NCBI GenBank assembly: GCA_963722585.1
Contig: CAVRNU010000039.1
Span: 1 to 64,000, forward strand
DNA length: 64,000 nucleotides
Source of the DNA: KBS-96 sp963722585
GTDB taxonomy: Bacteria; Acidobacteriota; Terriglobia; Bryobacterales; Bryobacteraceae
Reading direction: 5' to 3'
Shown: positions 44,938 to 53,855 of the stretch, one piece after another
How the letters are laid out: every line of letters starts with the position of its first letter
How positions within the stretch are numbered: position 1 is the first letter of the stretch
Notes under the pieces: model-generated
The model's input: the letters and a program-made list of their open reading frames with translations, nothing else
Told to the model about the DNA's origin: nothing
The model's database searches: none
Position numbers and translations under genes: made by a program

Positions 44938-45033
44938 TTAAATTGCCTTTTCAGGGCACGCCACTACGCACAGTCCGCATGCCCGGCAGAGATCAGCATG
45001 GGTAAGAGGATAGCCTACGATGCGTGCGGCTCT
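44938..45033 (-). pseudogene. Ferredoxin-domain remnant (4Fe-4S)
   Basis: On the minus strand an open stretch between two stops encodes VGYPLTHADLCRACGLCVVA then CPEKAI and TAA. It holds a complete 4Fe-4S motif C-x2-C-x2-C-x3-C-P. There is no start codon in frame before the motif and an in-frame TGA lies at 45034-45036. It is best read as the 3' end of a lost ferredoxin-type gene. A frameshifted longer gene upstream is possible; a 125-residue open frame at 44993-45367 on the same strand shows no recognisable domain. Confidence 0.5.
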
Positions 45034-45036
45034 TCA

Positions 45037-45444
45037 GCTTACCCAGGAAAGAGAGCCTCGCGAAGTCCGCGTCGTCAATCTGCCGCTGGGGGGTCCGTCC
45101 CCCGTTTGGCTTTTCCTTATTAAAGGATGGCAGTCTCTTGCGCCGCACTCGCGGATATCTCGTCAGCCATGAGTAGGTGTGCCTCGAATCTCGTCGTCCG
45201 CACCGGCGAAGGACTGCAATGATCCGTTTTTTCTCTTCGAGCGGCGCATTAAACCTTTCGTGGAGCGCAGTTCTGAGTTGATCGCGTAGCTTCCGAAATT
45301 CTACGTTGGCTTGCCGCAAGGATTCTCTCCCCGCAATGTTCGCAGTCCGAACGGGGCTAAAGAGCAAACGAATTGTGATCTGTTCGTCAATTGTTCGTAG
45401 TATTCACGTGCGACTATCCAGCCGGAGGTACCGAGCAGCACACC
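45037..45444. other. Gap without a recognised gene
   Basis: Apart from the unassigned minus-strand open frame mentioned for the ferredoxin remnant, I see no supported gene. A G5/C5 hairpin (GGGGG-GTCCGT-CCCCC) lies near 45090. The last ~80 bases must contain the promoter of the propeller-phosphoesterase gene. Confidence 0.4.
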
Positions 45445-48357
45445 ATGAATTTGAAACGAACGAGATCAGCAGTCGTTTTGGCCGCCTTGGCGGTCGCGTT
45501 TTTATCCACGTGGCACCCCGCCATGGCGCAATCCGACGGCGACGAACCAACGGCTCAGGTGATTCCGAACACGGGGCAACTCATCACGCCGACAGCGCCG
45601 ACCGGTGCGCGTTTTGAGCCGTTGAATCCTGGTTTGACGAAGTACCCGGATTACCTTGCCGGTCAAGCCGTAACAACAATTGAAAGCCCGGACCACAATA
45701 CACTGCTTATTCTGACGTCGGGCTATAACCAATTAAGCTACCCGTCTGGAACAAATATCGGGCAGACTGATCCGTCCGGCTCGAATGAATATGTGTTCGT
45801 TTTCGATATTAGTAACAAGATTCCTGTGAAAAAGCAGGTCCTGCAGATTCCAGACACCTATAACGGAATGGTTTTCGATCCTTCAGGAAAGACCTTCTAC
45901 GTGTCGGGTGGCGTTGACGACAACGTGCACATCTTTGATCTGGCGAACGGTGTTTGGGCTGAGCGGGCGGGAAGTCCGATTGCGCTTGGCCATCAAAAGA
46001 CGGGCGTGGGATTGCAAGTGCAGCCCGCGGCCGCCGGCGTTGCGATTAGCGCAAATGGCTTGATATTGGTCGTGGACGACTATTACAACGATTCGATCTC
46101 GATTCTGACTAACAAGAATGGCGTTTGGTCGAAGACAGACGAGTTAGACTTGCGCCCCGGGAAGATCGATCCTGTGAATGCCTCGGGCGTTCCGGGCGGC
46201 GAGTACCCCTTCTGGGTGACTATTAAAGGAAACAACACGGCGTATATTTCGAGCATTCGCGATCGCGAGATCGACGTCATCAACCTTTCATCTCCTGCCA
46301 CGCTTACCACGCGGATAAAGGTCGTGGGGCAGCCCAACAAAATGGTTCTGAATGGAGCCCAGACCGAGCTTTTTGTCGCTGAAGACGAGACCGACACCGT
46401 AGATGTGATTGATACGGGAACCAATCAGGTCGCGGAGACCATTCCAGTCGGCGCTCCGGCCGGTCTTCTATCCGCGTCACGCGCGAAATACACAGGCAAT
46501 AACACCAACAGTGTCACGCTGTCCCCGGATGAAAGGACACTTTACGTCACAAACGGCAATACGAACGATGTCGCCGTGGTAAGTTTGCAAACCGCAAATG
46601 GCGTACCGTCCGTTTTGGGCCTCATTCCAACCGGCTGGTATCCGAACTCGGTCAGCCTGAACGCCGACGGGTCCTATATGTATGTCGTGAACTATAAATC
46701 GGTAACAGGTCCGAATCCAGAGTACTGTCATGGGTTGACGACCGATCAGTCGAACGCCTGTTATGCGTCGAATCGATACGATCTACAGTTGATCAAAGCC
46801 GGCTTCCAAACCTTCCCGACGCCAAGCGCGAGCGAGCTGGCGCAATTAACGCGGATTGTCGCGGAAAACAATCACTTCACCCGCACTGTCTCCACGAGCG
46901 ATCAGGAAAAGGTGGCGTTTCTGCGCAGCAAAATCAAGCACGTCATCTTCATTATCAAGGAAAACCGGACATACGATCAGATTCTCGGCGACTTGCCGGT
47001 CGGCAATGGCGACCCCGACATCGTGCAATTTGGAGCGGCAACGACTCCTAACCTGCACAACTTCGCGACGCAGTTTGTGGATCTTGACAATTTCTACGAC
47101 CGCAGCGAAGTGAGTATGGACGGCTGGCCATGGACGACCTCGGCGCGCGCTCCAGACGTGGTCGAGCGGCAGGTTACGGTGAATTATGCGGGCCGTGGCT
47201 TGACCAACGATTCAGAAGGCACGAATCGCAATGTCAACGTTTCTTATCCGACCCTCGCCCAGCGTCTGGCGGCCAACCCGCTCACGCCAAACGATCCCAA
47301 CGTGCTTCCTGGCACGACGAGTGCGGCGGCGCCCGATGGACCGGACCACGAACTCAATACCGGCTACCTCTGGAATGACGCCTTGCGCGGTGGTCTCAGC
47401 CTGCGCAACTATGGGTTCTTCATCGATCTGGCGCGTTATAACTTACCGGCGGAATACCAATCGGTGCAGATTCCCGAGCTTGAAATGCCTTACAACACAA
47501 GGACGCAGGTGGCTTATTCGACCAGTAACGCGCTCCGTCCTTTCACCGATATTTATTTCCGCGGCTTTGATAATTCGTTCCCCGATTACTGGCGCTACCA
47601 AGAATGGGCCCGCGAATTTGACGCGAACTACGCCAATGGCGGATTGCCAAATCTCGAGCTGGTCCGCTTCATGCACGATCATACCGGAAACTTCAGTACT
47701 GCCATTGACGGCGTGAACACGGTAGAGCTTGACGAAGCGGACAACGATTACGCCGTTGGCCTCCTGGTCGAGAAAGTTTCAAAGAGTATTTACAAGAACA
47801 ATACGCTCATGCTCGTTATCGAAGACGATTCCCAAGATGGTGGAGATCACGTCGATAGCCATCGCAGCATTGCTTTCATCGTCGGGCCTTATGTGAAACA
47901 GGGTCAAGTCGTATCGACCGCCTACAACACGGTTGACTTTGTTCGGACGATCGAGGAAATTCTGGGCCTCAAACCCCTGAACCTGAACGACTCGCTGGCT
48001 GTTCCCATGACCGATGTCTTCGATGAGACTTTGCAAAACTGGACCTACACCGCGACACCTTCGGCTCTGCTCGCCAACACAACTCTTCCCATTCCGGCGA
48101 GCCTCTTCGCTCATATGAAGCCAATGAAGCCAACGCACGACGCCCAATACTGGGCCGAAGCCACCAAAGGCATGGATTTCAGTGCTGAAGATCGAATCGA
48201 CTTCGGCAGATACAATCACATCATCTGGAAAGGAATTATGGGTGACAAACCTTATCCTGAGCAGCCCACGGGCCTCGATCTTCGAAAAAATCGCGATAGC
48301 CTGTTGGCGCGCCATCATGCTTCGGCGCTAGCAGAGACGTCCGGGGGTGGCTTCTAA
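45445..48357 (+). CDS. Secreted YVTN beta-propeller / phospholipase C-like phosphoesterase
   Basis: The ATG at 45445 gives a signal peptide (RSAVVLAALAVAFLSTWHPAMAQ); the open frame upstream is not needed. The first ~470 residues form a YVTN/SMP-30-like propeller (PSGKTFYVSGGVDDNVHIFDL; SVTLSPDERTLYVTNGNTNDVAVV). The C-terminal part is an alkaline-phosphatase-superfamily phosphoesterase (PF04185) starting IKHVIFIIKENRTYDQILGD, with VVIED-like metal residues in LMLVIEDDSQDGGDHVDSHR. It probably hydrolyses phosphoesters outside the inner membrane. It precedes a TonB-dependent receptor with a hairpin between. Confidence 0.88.
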   Translation: MNLKRTRSAVVLAALAVAFLSTWHPAMAQSDGDEPTAQVIPNTGQLITPTAPTGARFEPLNPGLTKYPDYLAGQAVTTIESPDHNTLLILTSGYNQLSYPSGTNIGQTDPSGSNEYVFVFDISNKIPVKKQVLQIPDTYNGMVFDPSGKTFYVSGGVDDNVHIFDLANGVWAERAGSPIALGHQKTGVGLQVQPAAAGVAISANGLILVVDDYYNDSISILTNKNGVWSKTDELDLRPGKIDPVNASGVPGGEYPFWVTIKGNNTAYISSIRDREIDVINLSSPATLTTRIKVVGQPNKMVLNGAQTELFVAEDETDTVDVIDTGTNQVAETIPVGAPAGLLSASRAKYTGNNTNSVTLSPDERTLYVTNGNTNDVAVVSLQTANGVPSVLGLIPTGWYPNSVSLNADGSYMYVVNYKSVTGPNPEYCHGLTTDQSNACYASNRYDLQLIKAGFQTFPTPSASELAQLTRIVAENNHFTRTVSTSDQEKVAFLRSKIKHVIFIIKENRTYDQILGDLPVGNGDPDIVQFGAATTPNLHNFATQFVDLDNFYDRSEVSMDGWPWTTSARAPDVVERQVTVNYAGRGLTNDSEGTNRNVNVSYPTLAQRLAANPLTPNDPNVLPGTTSAAAPDGPDHELNTGYLWNDALRGGLSLRNYGFFIDLARYNLPAEYQSVQIPELEMPYNTRTQVAYSTSNALRPFTDIYFRGFDNSFPDYWRYQEWAREFDANYANGGLPNLELVRFMHDHTGNFSTAIDGVNTVELDEADNDYAVGLLVEKVSKSIYKNNTLMLVIEDDSQDGGDHVDSHRSIAFIVGPYVKQGQVVSTAYNTVDFVRTIEEILGLKPLNLNDSLAVPMTDVFDETLQNWTYTATPSALLANTTLPIPASLFAHMKPMKPTHDAQYWAEATKGMDFSAEDRIDFGRYNHIIWKGIMGDKPYPEQPTGLDLRKNRDSLLARHHASALAETSGGGF

Positions 48358-48393
48358 ACTAACTTCAGCAACACTAAAAAATATTAAAATAGC

Positions 48394-48424
48394 AAGGCCA
48401 GTGTTTTCGTTTTGCGCTGGCCTT
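48394..48424 (+). terminator. Hairpin between phosphoesterase and receptor genes (weak terminator or attenuator)
   Basis: AAGGCCAG (48394-48401) pairs perfectly with CTGGCCTT (48417-48424) around a 15-base T-rich loop. The tail (CTGCTCTTT) is only partly T-rich. It may trim read-through into the receptor gene. It also argues that the receptor does not start at 48347. Confidence 0.45.
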
Positions 48425-48454
48425 CTGCTCTTTCGAGGCCATCTACGGGAACAC

Positions 48455-51454
48455 ATGACCATACGCCCTTTCAGCTGTTTGGCCCCTCTATTTGGTGTGC
48501 TCGTCTGCGCGTGTGCTGGTATCGGCCAAGTCGATTTATCGTCGATGACCGGCGTAGTCGTCGATTCTCAACGAAGCCGTATACCGGGTGTCAACGTGCG
48601 AGTCACCCAATCTTCCACGGGATTCGAGCGCCTCACGACGACTACCTCGCAGGGAGTCTACTTTCTCGCCGATCTTCCTGTCGGATCGTACGTTGTCGAG
48701 TTTTCAAAGCCGGGATTCGCGACCTTTCGCGTCGACCGCGTGGAGGAAGAGGTTGGTCAAACGAGAACGCTCGACGCACAGTTATCGCTCGCAGCCAGCA
48801 AAGAAGAAACAAGCGTGACGGAGTCGCTGATCCAGCTCGACAAGACGAACGCTACTGTGGGCGCGGCGATCGAGCAGACACAGATCGGCGAACTCCCTCT
48901 GAGCGGCCGGAATTGGGCCAATCTCACAGCTCTTGTGCCGGGCGCGATCGACAACGGTGGAGGCGATCAGCGCACCATACGTTTCGCGGGTCACGGCCTT
49001 GATGACAACAATCTGACATTGGACGGAGTCGATGCCACCGCCGTTTACAACCAGGAGCAACGTGAGTACATGCGCCTGAATATCCCGCTCGATTCCATTG
49101 ACGAGTTTCAAGTCCAATCACAGAATTTCGGAGCCGACGTCGAGGGGGGAACAGCAGGTGGTCAGGTGGCAGTGGTCTCGCCCTCTGGCACAAACGACTT
49201 TCATGGCGACTTGTTCGACTATTTCCGCAACAATGTAATGGATGCCCGATCGCCTTTCGATGGAAGCTCTCCGGCTCCGTTTCTTCTGAATCAGTTTGGC
49301 GCTGGATTGGGTGGCCCGATCGTCCAAAACAAAACATTTTTCTTTGCCAATTACGAGGGTTTGCGGCAGCGCCTCGATCAAACTCAGATCGGAATTGTGC
49401 CCAGTCCCGCGTTTGCCTCGCAAGTTGCGGCCGCGTCACCGGCGCTTCTGCCGATTATCGAGGCTTATCCACAAGGCACATCACCCACCAGCAATCCAGC
49501 TGTTTTCAATTATGTCGCGCTGGCTCGCCAAGTGGATAACGAGGATTCGGGGATGATTCGTTTCGACCAGCATTTCTCGGATCGTGTCACCGCTTTCGTT
49601 CGTTATAACGCCGACGACGCGGTCGAATCTATACCGACCGGTCAATTAAATTCTCTAACTAAATATGATACACGGTTCAAAAATGGCGTCGTCGAGTTAT
49701 CGAATGTTATCACACCAACTCTGGTGAACGAAGCCAAAGTCGGAGCAAACCAGACGATCTATCACACGGCTAAGCTATCGCCGGTTCCCTTCGGCGTCTC
49801 TATTTCAGGACCAACCGGCGGCTTCAGCGCCCTGACCGGCTCATCGACAACCGACTACCCATCGAAATCTCTGGATTTTACCGACGATTTGGCTTGGGTG
49901 AAGCACAAACATACACTGAAGGCCGGCTACGAAACGAGGTGGCTTTTGATGAACCAGGGAACTTCGGAAAGCGGTACAGTAACATACAACTCCCTCAACA
50001 GCTTCCTTGAAAACCAGATGGGTAGCGCGTCTTATATGGCGGTCCTGCCGCTGAAGCGTCAACGAAAGGCGCAATATTGGGGCTACGTTCAAGATGAGTG
50101 GAAAGCGACAGGGAATCTGACCATTACGGCAGGCGTCCGCTACAACTTCTTCAATGTGTTCCATGAGGTCGATCATCGGGCAATTCCGTTCGATTTCGCC
50201 ACTTGTGGCGGATTTTGCTCTCCTTACGCCTCGTTTAGCAAGCCACGTTATAACGACATCGATCCTCGCATCGGCGTGGCTTGGGCGCACGGTGATACAG
50301 TGCTGCGAGCAGGTGGCGGGATTTATCACACGGACGGGCAGGAAGACGATCAAAATCTCCCCATTTCGAACGACGTTGCGCGATATGCGTTCAGTAGCAC
50401 TCAATTCCCGACGCTCGCTTATCCTCTGACGCCATTCCTGGATTATGCGGAAAATCTCGGCGAAGGCGTGCTGTCGCCTCGCGACCTGGATCGTAACAGG
50501 AAGGATGCATACGTCGCGGCTTGGACCGCGTCGGTTCAGCGCAAATTACCCGGGAAGCTGCTTGCAACGGTGACTTACTTAGGTAACAAGGGTACAGACC
50601 TCTTGACTACTACTTATGTGAATCTAGTAAATCCAACGACTGGCGTTGCTCCATATCCGGGCTTCGGTCCGGTATCTTGGCGAGGTAATGTAGGAAATAG
50701 CACTTTCCATGCTGTGCAATTGAATACTCGACGTCAGTTTCAGAACGGTTTTCTGATCTCCGCGAATTATATGTGGTCGCATTCCATTAACGATGGCAGC
50801 ATCGGTGGCGGGGAGTCTGACACGCCGCAGAATTCCTTTTGCAGATCGTGCGACAAGGGGAGCAGCGACGACGACGTCCGCCAAATGTTCAACACGTCAA
50901 TCGTATATGAGCTGCCATTCGGCGCGGGTAAGCGTCTGGTCAGCAGTCCAGGCGTGGCCCGGGCTCTCCTGGGCGCCTGGCAGCTGAGCAGTATCGCGAC
51001 TTGGCAAACCGGACTGCCCGTGAACATCACGATTGACCGTCCCAACAGTGCCGTCCCCGGTCTGTATTCCATCAGCGGAGAAGAACGCCCCAATCTCGTT
51101 CCCGGTGTTTCGCTTGTCCCGCCGGGCGGACAGACGCCCAACGAGTGGATAAATCCCGCAGCGTTTTCGACGCCCGCAAATGGGACATTCGGAGACTTGG
51201 GCCGCAACGCCTTCCGTGCTCCAGGAATTTCGCAAATTGATATTGGGTTGTCGAAATACATTTCGATAACGGAACGCGCTAGCCTTCGCTTGAGGGCCGA
51301 TGTCTTCAACGTCCTGAATCGCGCTCAATATGGCGCGCCCAATTCAGACTTGTCTCTCAGCAATTTCGGCGTGATTACGACGCTGGTGGGCACCGGCGCC
51401 ACCGGCCGGGGCGACCCGCGGGATATCCAGGTCTCAGCCAAGATTGTGTTTTGA
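48455..51454 (+). CDS. Oar-like TonB-dependent outer-membrane receptor (second)
   Basis: About 999 residues are encoded from the ATG at 48455, which begins a signal peptide (LAPLFGVLVCACAGIGQVD). A carboxypeptidase-regulatory domain follows (MTGVVVDSQRSRIPGVNVRVTQ; GVYFLADLPVGSYVVEFSKPGF). The plug has LPLSGRNWANLTALVPGA and FQVQSQNFGADVEGGTAGGQ, and the barrel GAGLGGPIVQNKTFFFANYEG. It ends DPRDIQVSAKIVF with the C-terminal Phe needed for outer-membrane assembly. It is shorter than the receptor at 22081-25764 and diverged from it. The phosphoesterase upstream suggests uptake linked to a phosphorylated or lipid substrate, which is speculative. Confidence 0.92.
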   Translation: MTIRPFSCLAPLFGVLVCACAGIGQVDLSSMTGVVVDSQRSRIPGVNVRVTQSSTGFERLTTTTSQGVYFLADLPVGSYVVEFSKPGFATFRVDRVEEEVGQTRTLDAQLSLAASKEETSVTESLIQLDKTNATVGAAIEQTQIGELPLSGRNWANLTALVPGAIDNGGGDQRTIRFAGHGLDDNNLTLDGVDATAVYNQEQREYMRLNIPLDSIDEFQVQSQNFGADVEGGTAGGQVAVVSPSGTNDFHGDLFDYFRNNVMDARSPFDGSSPAPFLLNQFGAGLGGPIVQNKTFFFANYEGLRQRLDQTQIGIVPSPAFASQVAAASPALLPIIEAYPQGTSPTSNPAVFNYVALARQVDNEDSGMIRFDQHFSDRVTAFVRYNADDAVESIPTGQLNSLTKYDTRFKNGVVELSNVITPTLVNEAKVGANQTIYHTAKLSPVPFGVSISGPTGGFSALTGSSTTDYPSKSLDFTDDLAWVKHKHTLKAGYETRWLLMNQGTSESGTVTYNSLNSFLENQMGSASYMAVLPLKRQRKAQYWGYVQDEWKATGNLTITAGVRYNFFNVFHEVDHRAIPFDFATCGGFCSPYASFSKPRYNDIDPRIGVAWAHGDTVLRAGGGIYHTDGQEDDQNLPISNDVARYAFSSTQFPTLAYPLTPFLDYAENLGEGVLSPRDLDRNRKDAYVAAWTASVQRKLPGKLLATVTYLGNKGTDLLTTTYVNLVNPTTGVAPYPGFGPVSWRGNVGNSTFHAVQLNTRRQFQNGFLISANYMWSHSINDGSIGGGESDTPQNSFCRSCDKGSSDDDVRQMFNTSIVYELPFGAGKRLVSSPGVARALLGAWQLSSIATWQTGLPVNITIDRPNSAVPGLYSISGEERPNLVPGVSLVPPGGQTPNEWINPAAFSTPANGTFGDLGRNAFRAPGISQIDIGLSKYISITERASLRLRADVFNVLNRAQYGAPNSDLSLSNFGVITTLVGTGATGRGDPRDIQVSAKIVF

Positions 51455-51531
51455 CCACATCTTTGACTATGCGATTGTGTGCTTTGATTGTGTGGCGTTG
51501 CAAACCTACCGCCGATTTGTTAATCCGCCCG

Positions 51532-51567
51532 AAGCCGGGCAGCCGGCTTGTCGCCACGACTGGCGAC
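51532..51567. repeat. Twin-hairpin intergenic element (copy 2)
   Basis: Two perfect hairpins abut: AAGCCGG-GCAG-CCGGCTT (51532-51549) and GTCGCCA-CGAC-TGGCGAC (51550-51567). It lies 77 bases after the receptor stop, so it could also stop transcription, though no T-run follows. It has the same build as the element at 39138-39173. Confidence 0.55.
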
Positions 51568-51716
51568 CTACCGTAGTGAACCGCAAGCCGTAAGCCGCGA
51601 GGTGAATAGTAAACTCTCTACCGTAGGAACTCGAACTGGCAGTGAAGCCGGGTGCGGGGCTGGCTGGGAACAGCGAAGTTCAAAGAACAACAACGCGCAT
51701 CAAGTAGAGCCAGGCG

Positions 51717-51985
51717 CAAGAGCTGGAAGCGGTGAAGTGCAATCAGGGCGCTCCGAGGATCGACTAATGTGCAGACGACGGAACTGGAGAGTCATCTTCG
51801 AGGCACGCACATGCTGAGCATCCCGACGGTGATGGACCGGCTGATTCAGCAGATGTTGTTGCAAGTGCTGACACCGATCTTTGATCCGATGTTCAGCGAG
51901 CATTAGCTATGGATTTCGACCGGAGGCGCAGCGCATAGGATAAAGTGCGAGCCTCACAGCAGTATGCGCAAGAAGGGGCGCAATC
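51717..51985 (+). pseudogene. Group II intron reverse transcriptase/maturase remnant
   Basis: Fragments of an LtrA-type protein lie in three frames. 51717-51764 encodes QELEAVKCNQGAPRID, matching the family's K-x-N-x-G-A-P-G-I-D. 51769-51906 encodes QTTELESHLR, then after a deletion of about 30 residues IPTVMDRLIQQMLLQVLTP and IFDPMFSEH. Then SYGFRP continues in another frame, and RASQQYAQEG follows at 51945-51974. The catalytic YADD part and everything after it is gone. Plus-strand sequence before it may be intron RNA, but I could not fold domains V and VI. Confidence 0.75.
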
Positions 51986-52031
51986 CTTGCCAGGCCGCCT
52001 GATCGATTTACTTAGCTTAGCTTCGTTTCGC

Positions 52032-52799
52032 TTACTTCGGTTTGGGTTTCGGATCGTTTTCAGTCGAATCTGGCTTTATGTCCTGATACTGGATGACGAG
52101 CGAGACGCGGCGATTTGCCGGATCCATGGGGTTGCTGGGATTTCTGAGCTGACGGTCGGCAAAACCACGTACGTAGCTGACCTGCTCGGGGCGGAGCCCT
52201 GCCTCTTCCATGAGGCGCCGCGCCGAGTTGGCACGGTCTACCGAGAGTTCCCAGTTAGAATAGCCGTTCTTGTCGCCGTATTGCGCCGCGTCGGTATGCC
52301 CCTCAATCAGCAATCGATTTGGGACTTTCGCGATCTCCCTGGCAAGGGCGCTCAGCAATTCCTTGCCTTGATCGGTCGCAGCCGCGCTTCCGTTTTTGAA
52401 GAAGAAACCTCCTTGGGTCTCCATCAGCTCTACCCGCAGCCCTTCCGGGGTAATCATAATCTGAACTTGCTGATGAATACGCGAGAAATCCTCGACTTTC
52501 TTCATCGCCTGTTCTAGTTTCTCGCGCAGTTTCGGCAGATCGTCCTTCTTCAACGGAATGCCTTCGCCGATGCCGGCCAGCTTGGTGCCCGTTTCCCTTC
52601 CGGCGCCACGCGGGTCCTGAAAGTACCCTCCGACCATCTTCTTGACTTTGTCGCTCGTGTTTAGCAGCCAGAGCACGATGAACAGAGCCATCATGGCGGT
52701 TACGAAGTCGGCATAGGCCACCTTCCAGGCGCCGCCGTGGTGGCCATGGCCGGAAACGCGTTTTTTGACGATGATGATCGGTGCGTGTTCGGAAGCCAC
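52032..52799 (-). CDS. motB: Flagellar motor stator protein MotB
   Basis: The 255-residue protein has a short cytoplasmic tail, then the single TM helix with the proton-carrying Asp (D31 in YADFVTAMMALFIVLWLLNT). The plug/linker is followed by an OmpA-like peptidoglycan-binding domain (NRLLIEGHTDAAQYGD; ELSVDRANSARRLMEEAGL; NPMDPANRRVSLVI). It forms the stator with MotA, whose gene lies 12 bases upstream. No other flagellar gene is in the window. Confidence 0.93.
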   Translation of the reverse strand: MASEHAPIIIVKKRVSGHGHHGGAWKVAYADFVTAMMALFIVLWLLNTSDKVKKMVGGYFQDPRGAGRETGTKLAGIGEGIPLKKDDLPKLREKLEQAMKKVEDFSRIHQQVQIMITPEGLRVELMETQGGFFFKNGSAAATDQGKELLSALAREIAKVPNRLLIEGHTDAAQYGDKNGYSNWELSVDRANSARRLMEEAGLRPEQVSYVRGFADRQLRNPSNPMDPANRRVSLVIQYQDIKPDSTENDPKPKPK

Positions 52800-52811
52800 A
52801 ACGGTCCCCTT

Positions 52812-53699
52812 TTATGCGGCCTGATTCTCGGCAGGCGGAGCCTCTGCCGCCGTGCCCCGGCAATGAGCCTCGGTGTCTTGAAAATTGGGCCGCACGCTGG
52901 TCTGAATAGAGCGCCTGGCATATTCCACCGCAATAATCGGCGAATCGCCGCGGATGAACGAATAAACACCGACCCTTAGGAATCGGAAGAAACAGTCTTC
53001 TTCGTCCTTCAGCTTTGCCATGTAGCCAGCAACGGGGCCGATCAGGCCGTAGCAAAGGAGAATGCCAAGGAACGTCCCTACCAATGCCGCGGCTACCTTA
53101 TGACCAATTTCCTCGGGTGGTCCGGCCAGAGCGCCCATCGTGATCACAACTCCCAGAACGGCCGCCACGATTCCCAGACCGGGCAAGGAGTCAGCCACCG
53201 TGCTGAGAGCAGAAATTGGCGCCTGGCTCTCGTGATGGTGAACTTCCAGGTCAAGTTCCATGAGCTGGTCCAACTCGAATGGACTAGAGGCGCCGGCGAC
53301 GTGAGTCCGGAGCGTGTCGCAAACGAATTCGAGCGCGTGATGATTGGCGAGAAATTTTGGATAGTTGGCGAAGACCTGACTTTCGGCTGGCTTTTCCAGA
53401 TCTGCTTCAAGAGCACTCAGACCCTGACGTCTGGCGCGCGTGAAGAGCTCGAACATCATCTTCAGATGATCCAAATAAAAGCTCCTGGTAAACGGGCTGG
53501 GCTTGAGACAGCCCATGACGCCCTTCAAAATCTTGATTACCGTTGGAAGCGGGTTAGCGATAAGAAGCGTGCCGGCGGCCGCTCCACCGATGATGATCAG
53601 CTCAGCGGGCTGCATGAGCACTAGCAGATTTCCGTGCTCTAGAAGGTACCCTGCGACGATAGCGCCAAAAACCACGACAATGCCGATGATGACAAACAT
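52812..53699 (-). CDS. motA: Flagellar motor stator protein MotA
   Basis: From the ATG at 53699 the protein begins MFVIIGIVVVFGAIVAGYLLEHG, matching the MotA N-terminus; an upstream TTG at 53738 is less likely. Four TM helices are visible, with the cytoplasmic loop between the second and third. The conserved DSLPGLGIVAAVLGVVITMGAL and AALVGTFLGILLCYGLIGPVA form the ion-channel helices. It pairs with MotB to drive the motor. Confidence 0.93.
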   Translation of the reverse strand: MFVIIGIVVVFGAIVAGYLLEHGNLLVLMQPAELIIIGGAAAGTLLIANPLPTVIKILKGVMGCLKPSPFTRSFYLDHLKMMFELFTRARRQGLSALEADLEKPAESQVFANYPKFLANHHALEFVCDTLRTHVAGASSPFELDQLMELDLEVHHHESQAPISALSTVADSLPGLGIVAAVLGVVITMGALAGPPEEIGHKVAAALVGTFLGILLCYGLIGPVAGYMAKLKDEEDCFFRFLRVGVYSFIRGDSPIIAVEYARRSIQTSVRPNFQDTEAHCRGTAAEAPPAENQAA

Positions 53700-53833
53700 A
53701 TGAGCGTCAGTTGATTGACTAAGCAATCCCCTTGCCAAGTTATCGGCAGAGTTGTGGCGAACGTTTATAGGGGAGATCTGGGGAGCACAAGACCAATTCC
53801 AGCCCGCAAAGCGAGCCGTTCATAGCCGAAGAG

Positions 53834-53855
53834 GAGCCTCCAAATCAGGAGGCTC
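53834..53855 (-). terminator. Hairpin holding the bacilliredoxin stop codon in its loop
   Basis: On the minus strand GAGCCTCC pairs perfectly with GGAGGCTC around a 6-base loop TGATTT. The TGA in the loop is the stop codon of the bacilliredoxin gene. The following CTCTTC is only weakly T-rich, so this may be an mRNA 3'-end stabiliser or a weak terminator. Confidence 0.5.

Noticed and set aside
45084..45110. G5/C5 hairpin in the gap before the propeller-phosphoesterase gene
   Set aside because: There is no T-run on either strand and no gene end close enough to be terminated by it. Significance not shown.
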